This document shows, in pieces, positions 23,484 to 34,499 of a DNA stretch of 64,000 bases. Location of the stretch: the NCBI GenBank assembly GCA_027579435.1, contig JANBPK010000870.1, forward strand, positions 28,306-92,305. The letters are read 5' to 3'. The notes beneath the pieces are model-generated. The model was not told the origin of the DNA. It saw only the letters and a program-made list of their open reading frames with translations, and searched no databases. The position numbers were made by a program, and so were the translations under genes. This DNA is from Candolleomyces eurysporus (lineage: Eukaryota > Basidiomycota > Agaricomycetes > Agaricales > Psathyrellaceae). Numbering within the stretch: position 1 is the first letter of the stretch; every line of letters begins with the position of its first letter.

Positions 23484-26389
23484 ATGCCCTCTATCCTCAA
23501 CCTCAAGTTCAAGGTGCGCGACGTCGCCCCCGACGGTGTCGACCACCTCGTGCGCAGCGCTGACAGGGGTCGCTTTGCAGGGCAACAAATCGTTCGTCGC
23601 GTTCAGCAACCTCAGCGACGCCGATGCTCTCACCAAGACCTGGAAGGTATGTCCGTCTCCCCGNCNCCGCTGCGGACGACGCTGAGCCCGCCCCAGGTGT
23701 GCACCAAGGTCGCGAGCTTCCTTGAACAGGGCCAACGGCTCGAGAACTTGAGCTGGAGGTTATGGCATCTGCAGAACCTCATGGTGACACGGACAACGCG
23801 AAATCGAAACGCGAGTTCAAGAAGCTCTCAAAGTGCATGGGCGACAAGCTCGACAAGGAGAAGGGCCGGTGAGTCGCGTACTCTGTTGTCGTCGAGCGCC
23901 CGTTGCGCCGAGCGAACCCTCAGCCCTGATGCCGCTGCCCCTGCCAGGAGTATCGAGGAGCTCGAGGCCCCCGACTTCAAGCGCAATCCCTCCGTCGAGA
24001 TGATTCGCCAGCGCGCTGCCGAGAAGGAGCGCCTCCGCGAGGCCAACCAGCAGCAGCCCGGCACCATCAAGCGCATGCAGTTCACCTTTAGCGTGGACCA
24101 GCCCGCCCCAGCCCCCATGACCACCAACGTCAAGAGGGCCGAGCCCAAACGACAACGTCCATTGGTTCGTACGCAGCCTGATAACTCTTTTGTGTCCTTG
24201 TCTCAACAGCAGCAGGACACCGCCGCCCCGAGCACCCAGCCCGAAGCCATCTCTCCCTCTTCTCCTGAGCCGCTCTCCCTTAAATTCCCCAGTCTTTTCA
24301 ACAGCGATTTCGGCCCGTCTGCGCTTTTGTATCCCACCCCTACACTTACGAACGGCATGAACTACGGCGAAGGCCTCAACCCTTCGACCAACGCTGACGA
24401 CGACTCGTTTTCGGTTGCCCGTCCCACGATCGAACTTCCTCTCGATGAATTACTTCACAATGTAGAGATTAACGAATCATCCGCAATTTGGATGGACAAT
24501 TTCCGCCAAACCGCCTCAGTCGACCAAGACGTCCAAATGGCCCCTCCTTCAATTCCCTCGACCTCCCAGCCTACTACCTCCAACAAGCGACCAGCCTCTG
24601 CTATGGAAGAGGCAAGCCACGAAATTGCAGATCAGCCTATTGAGGTTGATCCAATCGCCCCCGTTCCTCGCCCTACCAAGAAACACACCCGCTCGGCCAG
24701 CAAAAGCTTCAGCCATCCTTCGCCGACCATTACCGTTCCTCCGGTCTCACAGGCCGTGAAGGAAATGCTCCCCGAAACCGTTGCACCGACCAAGGTCAAC
24801 GAGCTTTTCAGCAACGTCCCATCCACCTCCCGTTCCAGCGGCCGACCCACTCTTACTGTCCGGACTCAGGCAGCAACTCCGACCACCCGTTCTTCTGGTC
24901 CTGGGGCAACAGCAACCAGCCTCAACCCAGCTGTTTTGCGAGGTTCGAGTGGCAACTCTGCTCCAGGTGGAGTCAAGGCCGAGTGCTCCAACTGCGGCGC
25001 CACTCACACACCCCTCTGGAGACGCGGACTCAACGACGAATTGAACTGCAACGCATGTGGGCTTTACTGCAAACTCGTGCGTTCTTTTTTTCTTAGACTT
25101 CGATTCCATCATTCTGATTTTTTTGTTTTACCCCTAGCATAAACGCCCTCGACCCAAGAGCATGCGGAACAATCACGGAGAAGGTCGGACACAGGCTGCC
25201 CCTCGCCAGGAGACTGTCGACGTCATGGCCCAGTGTTACAACTGCCATACCACCGCTACCCCTCTCTGGCGCAAGGACGATGAGGGCAAGACGGTCTGCA
25301 ATGCGTAAGTTCCTATCTAATCTCTTCCCGTTGCCACTTGTCTGACATTCACGTTATCACATTAGCTGCGGGCTCTATTATAAGCTGCATGGGTCAGCTC
25401 GCCCTATCTCCATGAAGTCGGATGTCATCCGCAAACGGTCCCGACATGATGCCCGAAGAGCGAACAGCATCGAGGATACGCCGTCCACCAGCCCAGGCGC
25501 CAGCCGACGAACCTCCCCTGTCCCCGAAAACAACCAGCCGACTCTCGCCCCTGACACCTCGACAGCGCCGACGGCATACGAGTACACCGAGCAGGTCGAG
25601 CTTCAGTCCCACAACAGCGAGTTGATGCATGCTCTCGGTACCGACTCGACGGGTACCAATATCTTCACCAATGCCTTCAACTACCAGTTCCCCGGCCCCT
25701 ACCACCCAGACCACCTCGTGCAGATGTTCCCAACGGCGCAAGACACACTCCCATTCTCCCATATGCCTGAACCCTCCGCCGATTCTGAGCTCATGATGAG
25801 CCCTCGAAGCCCAAAGCGAAGACGCATGAGCACCGACTCTGCCTCTGAGCCTCCTTCCTCTGCCGTCTCGTATACCTTCACGGACGGTTACTCCCCTGCG
25901 TCGTCAGCTACATCCCACTCTCAACGATCGACGATGGACTTCCCGTACAGCGCCCCGGGAGCTAGTGGCCCTGCGTTGCGAGGTTCGGGTAACACATTCT
26001 GGCATCCACCCATGCTCCCTCAGGGTGACGATCACCACTCTGCTCACCTCTACCAAGGGCAAGTGGTGGCTGACAACTCTGGCCCGTCGGCGTCGTCGAG
26101 TGGTCATTGCTCGGCCTCGAGCGAGTCGAGTGGGAGCCCGTCGTCTGTCCAACAATCATCTGGATCGTCGTCGAGCTCGGTGTCGGGAAGTGGGAGTAGC
26201 GAGGATTCGCCCATGGACTACTTGCATCCGCCGATGTTGGCCCAGGAGGAGGAGCTGTTCTCGACGTATTTGCATCCTCCGATGGTGCTTCCGGATGATG
26301 GCGGGAATGGGCAAGGGATGCATAGTGCGATGCATTATGACTACAGTGCGCACAGTTTTGAGCATGAGGCGAGTATGAAGGTGTATTAA
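23484..26389 (+). CDS. GATA transcription factor, two zinc fingers, AreA-type N-terminal motif
   Basis: The start at 23484 gives MPSILNLKFK, then an intron (23514-23580), GNKSFVAFSNLSDADALTKTW, another intron (23647-23696) and VCTKVASFLEQGQ-RLENLSWRLWHLQNLM. The RLENLSWRLW core is the signature of the fungal GATA/AreA N-terminal domain (PF08550). After SIEELEAPDFKRNPS comes a long Ser/Pro-rich middle. Finger 1 is CSNCGATHTPLWRR...CNACGLYCKL (CX2C-X17/18-CX2C), split after 25076 by an intron. Finger 2 is CYNCHTTATPLWRK...CNACGLYYKLHG, split at 25305-25365. A basic stretch KSDVIRKRSRHDARR and a 300-residue Ser-rich tail follow. GATA factors bind (A/T)GATA(A/G); with the AreA-type motif, nitrogen-source control is the likeliest role. 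Two close fingers also recall siderophore repressors, but the Cys-rich linker of that group is absent. One base seems missing near 23784-23787 (see findings). Pyrimidine-rich flanks suggest long untranslated regions. Confidence 0.88.
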
Positions 26390-27620
26390 ATGAGGGGGGG
26401 TTGTGTTTTCGAATGTGTTTCTGTTCTCGATTTCTTGCTCGTCCATGTCTCCCTGCATCAGCATCGCTAGCATTATCAGCATCATCACGACCTCGACAAT
26501 GACCACGACACGTTTCTCTTCAACTCGTCAAAAGCTGCAAGTCGGCATTCATCCAACTTATGCATCTATGCCTTATGCCCCTCCCCCTTCCTCCCTCGCT
26601 CGGGTTCGACTACCACCACACTCTTCATCGCATTCACTTTTCTTGACGTTCCTCGCATCCTTCCGTCCTTTCGTAGCATAGCATTATTTTCTTCTTCCTG
26701 CATGAGCAGTTGCTTTCCTGTCCATTGTTTTCTTGGCTCGTTGCATTGCATTTGTTTTCGAGAATCGTCTTCCTGTTCTCGCATCATTCACGCTTTTGTA
26801 CGCGCATCTTCCCTTTCTTTCGTCGCATTCCTTTCGNTTTTTTCTTCGCATTTCTTTCCCATCGTCGCCCACCCAACGAGCTTTGCATTTCCCTCTTCGC
26901 TATCCATCGGCATCGCACGCAGACATCCATTCAACTGTCTATGTCTCGCTTTCTCTTTCTCTCGCATTTCATCATGTCCTCTGCCGATCATCGCTCTATC
27001 CTATCCTATCTCGCCATCCTCGNCCCCCCTNTTCTTTTATGTTTCCTCTCCCTCTGCCATTGTCGTCATATCCTTATCGCGAAGGACTCGCGCGATCCCG
27101 GGTCTCAGAAATTCCTCCCCTACCACCTGCCAAAAATACCTAAGTTGTTATTCCCTACGTTAAAATTTCATGCTACCACTATCCTGTTATCGCTAGCTCT
27201 ACGACTAGTTCCTTTNCTNTCTCTCTTATCATTGTCATGTTATTCCTAACTTGTTTGGAGCCGCTTCTCCCTATTGCTCTCGGCTTTTGTACTACTACTA
27301 CCTACGCTACGATTACAATTACACTTTTTCTTATCCGTTATACAATTATCGAGTTTCTTTTTTTTCCTCTCTCCCTTCCAAACCCTTGCCGTTTGACCCT
27401 TCACGTTCGGTGTTCGAATTTCGGATTCGATTGACTGCGCATTTCATGGACTGAATCCACCATCATCATCATCATCATCGGACTTTGCCTGACATACTAC
27501 GTATACGCACGGCCCTGTTTCGCGATATTATTGTACTAGATCCATAGCTTTCCTCGCTGTATTATTTAGATGTAATATACTATTTTCTCAGCTTTCAGCT
27601 TTTCTGATATGATATATATT
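26390..27620. other. Pyrimidine-rich region after the GATA gene, probable long 3' UTR
   Basis: For about 1.2 kb the + strand is strongly T/C-rich, giving overlapping Ser/Phe/Leu-rich frames in all three phases (26702-27249) with no family resemblance. This looks like untranslated sequence, either a long 3' UTR of the GATA gene or a promoter-type tract, and not coding DNA. Confidence 0.55.
27461..27478. repeat. (CAT)6 microsatellite
   Basis: Six perfect CAT units lie in the pyrimidine-rich region downstream of the GATA gene. The array is short and likely to vary in length between strains. Confidence 0.9.
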
Positions 27621-30600
27621 ACTTGCATAGTCACCGGTCATCGGTGGGGAAGGGCTTAGTGGGTGCTCAGGTGGGTGGGTCAGCTGAGGATTCGAACTCG
27701 GTGGATCCAGAGCTCGATCGGGAGTTTCGGAGTGCGTGTCCGGTCGTGGCTCTGAGCTTGCCCCAAGCCCCAGGTACTAGGGGCTTGAGCGCGGAGGGGC
27801 GACGGGACTTGCACGCCGTAGCTATGAGGTATGCCCAGGGAAATATACCAATTGGGATTAAGTTGCTGTCGGAACGAGGTTTGACTTGCAATTGTACGCT
27901 CGACTCTGGATTGAGCTCGGGAATTGGAAGGAATTTATAGGCCTGTTGGAGGCTAGGGTTACTTGGATTGAATTGGATTCTCGAAGAAATAAGTCTTACT
28001 TTGTTAGGAACTATATACCCCTCTTTTGTTCTGACTAGGATTGGATAAGGGCGTCACGGTGGTCAGGGTCGCGTCTAATACTAATTAGTGAAACGTATTG
28101 TTGCATCGTAGAGCCCCTTATTCCCGAGTCATAGGTACTCAGAATGATATATAAGCTCAGAGTAGAACGAATACAGGATGAAACGACTTTGGCTTTTTTG
28201 GGGAAGTGGTTCTCGACACGGCTCAGCGATTTCCCCTGAGCCCCAATAAATTTATCTTTTGCGGAGCCTGACGCACGTTGACTCCGTAGAAGGTTGCCCC
28301 AGGCTAGCAGTATCGCATGTCAGTCAACTGGGCGGCGGCGACGAAGACCTGGACATATGCTGGTATCTAGACAAAGGCCCGATGCAGCTGCCATCATGGC
28401 TGCCTGATGCGATTTAACAGCATCTTGGGGTTACTACCATGCATGATCATGGCTCCCCAGGGCCAACCAGAAAACCCTCAACCCATGGCCAGGTTAGGCC
28501 GTTCGCTCATCATCATCTCGCGCGCTGCAGCGTTTTTTCGACTTTCTCCTTGGAGGTGGAGTTCCATCGACCCCTTGCGACCACTCGTCCCCGGTAAGTA
28601 TGTATTTTCAATATTTACATGTAAAGGGAGATTGGCAATGTCCCGAAAGACCGGGGATCCAATGCAGCGCTGTATGTACATATTAATCAGGCCTTGTGTT
28701 TTCCTTTTTTTCGAAAGAGAAATGGAGCGCGGAGGATCGGACCTGGGTCCCCAATGGGTTCCACTTGCGAACTTGCCTTCGGTGGCGTTGTTCTTCTTCT
28801 CTCCAAAACCACCATCATCATCATTGATTGACCGGAACCTGAGCTGAGTTGTGCAGGCGGGTACAGAAATTGGCTGAAATTGGTCGTGGTACTGCAGGTG
28901 AGAATCAGAACCTGTGTTGCCTTCAATTTTTTTTAATTGAATGGTGGTGACTAACCTCCCGAGGCTTCTCCTTCTCCGACTTTCCAGGTTTTCAGGTAGA
29001 CGATCCGTTGTTCCGCCGAAGCCGAAGCCGCCATCTGTGCCACCAAGTGACCCTGATTCCAACTCACTTGTTTTGTACGTTGCAAACGACGAGAGCATCC
29101 TGTTGGCGTCCAAATCCGCGGTTGGCAATGGTATACTATTCTATCTCATCCCCACCCGACTCTCGTGTCATCTTTTCGATGAAAGCTTGTACGACGCCCA
29201 GTGTGACCAACCTGGCTTTGGCAGGGATATCGTGAGGGGCAACGTATCAAGAGATGCAGGGTTTCTATAGCTAATATTGTGAGTTGTTCTCAGCCATTGT
29301 TGGAAAATAGTCTAACGGCTTTTTACAAGTAGCATCTGCCTTGGGTGCCCGCGGATCCTTGGTCAGAGCGGTAGCCAAGAGCCGTCTTAATCTTGTGCGA
29401 CGGTCTGCATGGTTGCGAGGCAAGCCAAGAGCAGAGCTTCATCGTCAGTATTAATTCGGAGCTAAAAACTTCTAGATAATTGACCTTAGTTACGATCGAG
29501 CAGATTTGTGTCTTGCTAGCCCTTTGCCATCTTTCGAAACCTTCAAGGAGCGGTCAATAATTGGTACCCCAAACGACGCCCATGTCGAGTCATCAATCTC
29601 GTCCTGAACCAAATGGATTCTGTTTTCAAACCGGAGATCTTTATCTGATAGCATTTGAGCCCATCTTGCACTTGCTCAAGATCACGCCCGAAAGCCTTCC
29701 CCTCCTCATCTTCGTACTTCGCTGCCTTTGCGAGCCTCTAGTCGATCTCCGCAGCCTTCTTCTTCGTCCTCAAAAGCTGGTGCTGCTTGGGAAGATCTAC
29801 TGTCAGTGTCAAGACAGTTTGCTGCGCTCGACTTCGGACGCCGTGTAACTGCGTGACCTGTGGCCTATCAGCGTTCGTTTCCTTACTAAACAAAAGGCAA
29901 CTTCTCAAACCCGGTCCAGGTTTGTTTTCTGCTTCCTATACGCCTAACAAGGCTTCTAATTAGACGCTTCGACATGGAACTTGTGCCGTACGAGCTAGGG
30001 CATAGTGGGACTATTCACCCGCATTGGCTGGGTTGCGGCGCACGAATCGATACTAGGAAGAAATGTCGGACAACGAGGCAGTATATCCACGCTAATCTTC
30101 CGTGTTATGCACGCCTTGCAGTGACATTGGCTGATTGTTCGTCGACATACATGTACGAACCCAGTTATATATGCCTCACTACCTTGTACGTACTACTTCT
30201 CGTCTCGACCCATCTACGTCCCATTCTTATCTCAACCTCCTAGAGTAGCTACAGCTGTCCCGAGAGCCCCGAGCTGACAGACCAATAGATGCTCCTCGAA
30301 CAGGTCGCCGTGTATACATCTTCGCAAGCCAAAGCTTCTTATATCCGCTTTACCTGAACTCGATATGTTCTGGATTCTGATTGATCTCTACAGCCCATTC
30401 AACTTCGGATCGGCAAACCAAGGTGCCACCAACTCGTGTTCGAATCTCAGCCTCGTGTCGACGACGGAAGACCTTTTCGTGATGTTTGCCCTTGACCCAC
30501 AGCGCTACGCTCATAAGATGTCCTTCTCCTGTGGCTGTCTGTCTGACATAGTTCTAGTGTATTCTCTCGGACCATACATACCCGTTTCGATTTCAAGCTC

Positions 30601-31362
30601 CTACAATCTACTTCAAGCTTTTCGGTGCATGTATGACGAACTACGAACGTGCCTTTCCATTTCCGCTCTTCTAGCCTCTTTTTAAACTTCCGTTCTCCCA
30701 AGCATCCATCGTGATCAGTACTCCTGGTACATTTAGGCACTCTAGAGTCCTTTCGAGCCACCGAAACCGACATAGGTCTCTTGTGGCACCCTCCGTAACA
30801 TTGTCATGTCTCTGCGCTTCGAATTCGTTCTCTTCCTTGGTATCGTTGACAGGACTTCATTTAGGATGAATGTCGGCAGTTGCACTCCTTGGATTGGAGT
30901 AGACGACAAAGGATGCTTGGGGTTGGGCAGAGTTCTCCTTTGTGGGTTTGAAATGAACGGGATAGATTTGACAGTGTTCTTCTCGGAAATCCGCTCGCTC
31001 CTCTAGGAGACCGTTGAGCTCTTTCAAATTCCTCGTGGTCCCACATGCGCTGATCATGAGTAGTACGCTGACAACGCCGCAGTACGAACTGAGGTCAACT
31101 TTCAAAAGGTTCCATGCGCGATTAAATGAAACAAAGAATAACCCGAGTGCTAAGTCAAAAGAAAGCATGCTATTGATAAAGGAATGTAAGATACAATAGT
31201 TTGGCTCTTCATTTCTCCGTACTCCAAGAAGGTGTGAGTAACAACATTTCGATAAAGAGATGCATACGAATACGATAGCGTCGATAAGTCCTTGCCCAAA
31301 ACTAAGTTAAATGAATGCTTAAACAAAATGAAAGTTTCGATAGCAATAGCCTTCCAAACCAA
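27621..31362. other. Gene-poor region between the GATA and GH79 genes
   Basis: This 3.7 kb stretch has only isolated open frames of 60-110 codons, apart from one 216-codon reverse frame at 28478-29128. None carries a recognised motif. The part at 31150-31362, directly after the stop of the first GH79 gene, is probably its 3' UTR. A tRNA-like fragment at 29353-29425 does not complete a cloverleaf. Confidence 0.45.
28478..29128 (-). other. 216-codon open frame, possible hypothetical gene
   Basis: The frame begins MPTADLDANRMLSSFATY and is hydrophilic, with Gly/Asp-rich patches (SINDDDGGFGEKKNN) and basic patches (ESRRRRSLGRL). No signal peptide, helix or known domain is seen. A 109-codon frame overlaps it on the other strand. 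Its size is only slightly above what chance allows here, so it may be spurious. Confidence 0.18.
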
Positions 31363-33860
31363 TTAATGCCTCAATAGGAAGTGAACCCCTACCAACGCAG
31401 AGAGAACCACCACGGACGCCTGCGTGTACAACGAAACTGTCAAGCCCACCCCAGAGCTCGACAACGACGAACCCGACTTCGACCCTTCACTTGTAGATCC
31501 CAAATGCTGTCTGTCGGCCCCACTGTGCCCATTCGAGGTCGCAAGAACCGAAGGTGGGACGGTCGCCGTATTGTGACCCTTGGTGTAAGCTGAAGTGCTG
31601 AACGTCTGTGTCGCTTGGCCGATGGAGAGCGCAGGATCAGCTGTGTCGAAGAAGACCAGCGCAAAGCCTGGCGCTTTAACCGGAACCGCACAAGCATTGT
31701 TAGTCTGGTCGCAGTTGATGGTGGTGACATTTTCTTCGCCTTTGAGACGACCATCGACTTGGAACCTGCCTCCGAAAGTTTGACCCGCCCAGGTGATGTT
31801 CTGCTTCTCGGATACGGAGCTCGCTTCGAGATACCTAAGTAAAAATTTCATGAGTTTCTATACCGAGTAGTAGGAAGAGAGCATAACGTACTTGACTCGA
31901 ATGGATGTAGGAACCCCGGCGTTCGGAATCGAGATTGAGACTGTCACATCGCTGTTACCCGATGGGTCGTCGACGTAGTTGAACAAGGCGACCTTCGACA
32001 AGGCGTCGTTCTCATAGATGGCATATGCAGGGGTGTAGATGCTCCCGCTATTGGCACCCAGGTCAACGATCCTCGATGTATTGCTCTTACCAAAGGCTTC
32101 CGCAAGAATGACCGCCGAATAGAAAATAGAGCCAACCGTCCACTGGTTGAAAGTCGATTGATTGGTAGGAGGAGCTAGAATGATGTGTTAGTGTACTCGC
32201 CCAATAAGACGAGTTGTTGGGTCTTACATGTGAATGGCTATGAATGATGAGACATGGTCAGAACGGCACAAAACGCTGAGAAATACGAGTGCTCACATTA
32301 TAGAAAACATTCTGTCCACCAACATGGAGCAGACCATGGGTAAAGTTGCCATACGCCATCTGGAAGCCGTAGTCAAGGGCCCAGAGGGCCGCACCATAGC
32401 TGTCCGAGATACCTTGGAAGCCACCGCAAGACGCTGTATTCGTTTCGAACATGATCAAAGGTTTACCAGCAGCAATTGCCAGCGCTGCTGAGTTAAGGTA
32501 CGGGTTGACAAGATCCACAGCAGCCGTATGCACGAGGTAGCTGGGGAACGTAGCCTGCACGTCGACTGCATTGCCCGTTTCAGGTGAGTACATGGCGACA
32601 CAATTGTTGTTGGGATAGCTATTGATAGAATGTCGGTCTTCGGTTAATTGAGCTAGAGAGTTGAGCTAAAAAAAACGCACTGTTCGACGCTCAGACAATA
32701 GAGACGATCTTTGTAGGTATCAATGAAACCTGTTTCCCATACTTGCTCAGGCGTCCAAGGTCCCGTGGCAACACTGGGCCCAATGAGTTTGTTCTTCACG
32801 GGAATATTGGGATTGGCGTCGATAACCTGAATGAGGGCACCGACTTCGTCATAATAAGCTTGGGGAGAGTAGGTTGTTCGGCGCCCAAACCTAAAGATTG
32901 GAGGTCATAGCCCGTTCATGTAAGCAACGGTTTGCAAATTACATACTCTTGGTAGAAATCAGGTTCATTTCCAGCTTGTAGACCAAGCAGATTATCGCCG
33001 AGGATCTGTTGCCCATGTTCTGCGATCTGAACTCTCCAACTAACCGAGTCGTTGAACGGGATGCCTGAGAAACGATGTCAGCTGGGTAGCCGGCAAAGAC
33101 CCGGGCAGGAGGCACAAACCAAGGAACCATTTCACGTTCAGCATCGAAGAGATGTTGCTCATCATGTAAAACATGTCAACGGTGTACAAGACCGCAGGTG
33201 TTTTGGTCTAAATAACGGTGTTGAGTTATAGACGGTGGATGTAAACGAGCAACGCACCGTCTGGGTAGACCCTGACTCCTCTTTACCAAACGTGTGGCCA
33301 TCGGGGAGCTCTGGTACGAGGGTAGCAAATTCCTGAGTGTTTCCTCCCAAACGAATCATGACACCCCCTGCCCTCTCAATCAGGTTGGACATCAAATTCA
33401 AGAATGGGACGTAAAGGTGAGTTCTGAGGAGGGGTACATCAGCAACAGAGGTCCCCTGTACGAGCGAATATCACTGACGAATTTTTGCCAACTAAAATAG
33501 CGGGTTGTCGAGCATGTCAATATCCCAACCACGAACATCCAAAAATTGAGGGCGATACTCACGAACTTGACTAATGACCGACATTTCGATCGAAAATCCC
33601 CAGAATGCTCCCCCATTGTGAGGAATCGACAGCCCGGGAGTGTTTGCTGCATCCCTCTGAAGCTGGAGCTGGAAATTGGGAACAGGAGCTGGGCTGGGAA
33701 CAGCAGGAGGGGTGAGAAGCGTGTCGTTGTAGGCCGCCGCCGTAGTCGCCTGCGGATTGTCTGCGCTCCGAGTCTGGCCCAATGGAATTTGGCCGTAGAC
33801 TGTAACGCCTTGGGCGTAGCCCGCTAGGCAAAGTGTAAGGAGCGAAGAAAGTAAGAGCAT
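31363..33860 (-). CDS. Secreted glycoside hydrolase, GH79 type (tandem copy A)
   Basis: The gene starts MLLLSSLLTLCLAGYAQG (signal peptide) and then VTVYGQIPLGQT, the usual mature start of this basidiomycete group. Across several introns it shows GLSIPHNGGAFWGFSIEMSV, LMSNLIERAGGVMIRLGGNT, AEHGQQILGDNLLGLQAGN with the following NEP (probable acid/base Glu), and MFETNTASCGGFQGIS (probable nucleophile Glu). The beta-sandwich part (GH79 C-terminal) includes LLHVGGQNVFYN and SSVSEKQNITWAGQTFGG. The end is a Ser/Gly-rich spacer followed by a hydrophobic helix (ASVVVLSALVGVHFLLRH-stop), which looks like a GPI-anchor signal. Characterised GH79 enzymes are beta-glucuronidases and heparanases; action on glucuronic acid of arabinogalactan-type or other glycans is inferred. 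It is a tandem paralogue of the next gene, same strand, 640 bp apart. Confidence 0.88.
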
Positions 33861-34499
33861 GGATTAGGCNCTAGTTGGGGCTCTGGTGGAAGAAAGAAGT
33901 AAAGGAGTGGTGACCCAAAGCCTAACCGCTGGCAACTGGGAAGGAAAGCTTTGTTACCAATTCCCGGACGCCATGAAGAGATAAAAATAACCTCAGGCTA
34001 TGGGCAGTGGCGCAAGGGGGAAAGGCTATTAATAGCGCACTAAAATAGCACCCGACAAGCTTGATCGGGCACCTTGTCCTCACCGTCTTCAAGTTTCCAG
34101 ACGGTTTGGGTTGCCCGCCTCCGCTCAACATCGCCGGCGACGGAAATACAGATAGCTGTGGATGTTGACTTGATGAGATTTCCGCTCAGAGACAGGAACA
34201 AGAATACGACGCACCTATTTCGGCCGTGACAGTTGATAGGGCCATCTCGCCTTGAATGCTGTAAAAAGGGAAGATAAAAATACCAATGCTCAGGGAAGCC
34301 CACATGAACATATATACTTCACGGCACCCGCTGATCATCACTGCGGATTCTTACCTTAGGAATGAACAATGAGCATGGTTAGCCAGGCACCCATAATGGT
34401 ACCGGGTTAAAAGGTGCTGGATTTCGGTCATCGACAAGGTTATTGAGAAGATGGGATATCATTGGGAATACAACAGGCAAATCTTCGCACAAAGCCACA
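33861..34499. other. Spacer between tandem GH79 genes
   Basis: It holds the promoter of copy A and the 3' UTR of copy B. A reverse frame at 34040-34303 with hydrophobic stretches has no family match and is not called. No terminal repeats of a mobile element are visible, so the pair looks like plain tandem duplication. Confidence 0.5.

Noticed and set aside
23379..25142. Single 587-codon frame taken as the GATA protein
   Set aside because: It reads through introns and through the frame break. The family-consistent model splices at 23514, 23647, 23869, 24165, 25077 and 25305.
26702..27249. Overlapping 130-180-codon frames in the pyrimidine-rich region
   Set aside because: All three phases are open with Ser/Phe/Leu-rich translations, a base-composition effect and not coding.
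29353..29425. tRNA-like fragment (GGTCAGAGCGGTAGCC, then a CCGTC...GACGG hairpin with TAA in its loop)
   Set aside because: The T arm is malformed (GGTTGCGAGG instead of a GGTTCGA box) and the acceptor stem does not pair. At most it is a relic.
30425..30460. B-box-like GTGTTCGAATCTC
   Set aside because: Flanking bases do not pair into a T stem and no A-box lies at a suitable distance.
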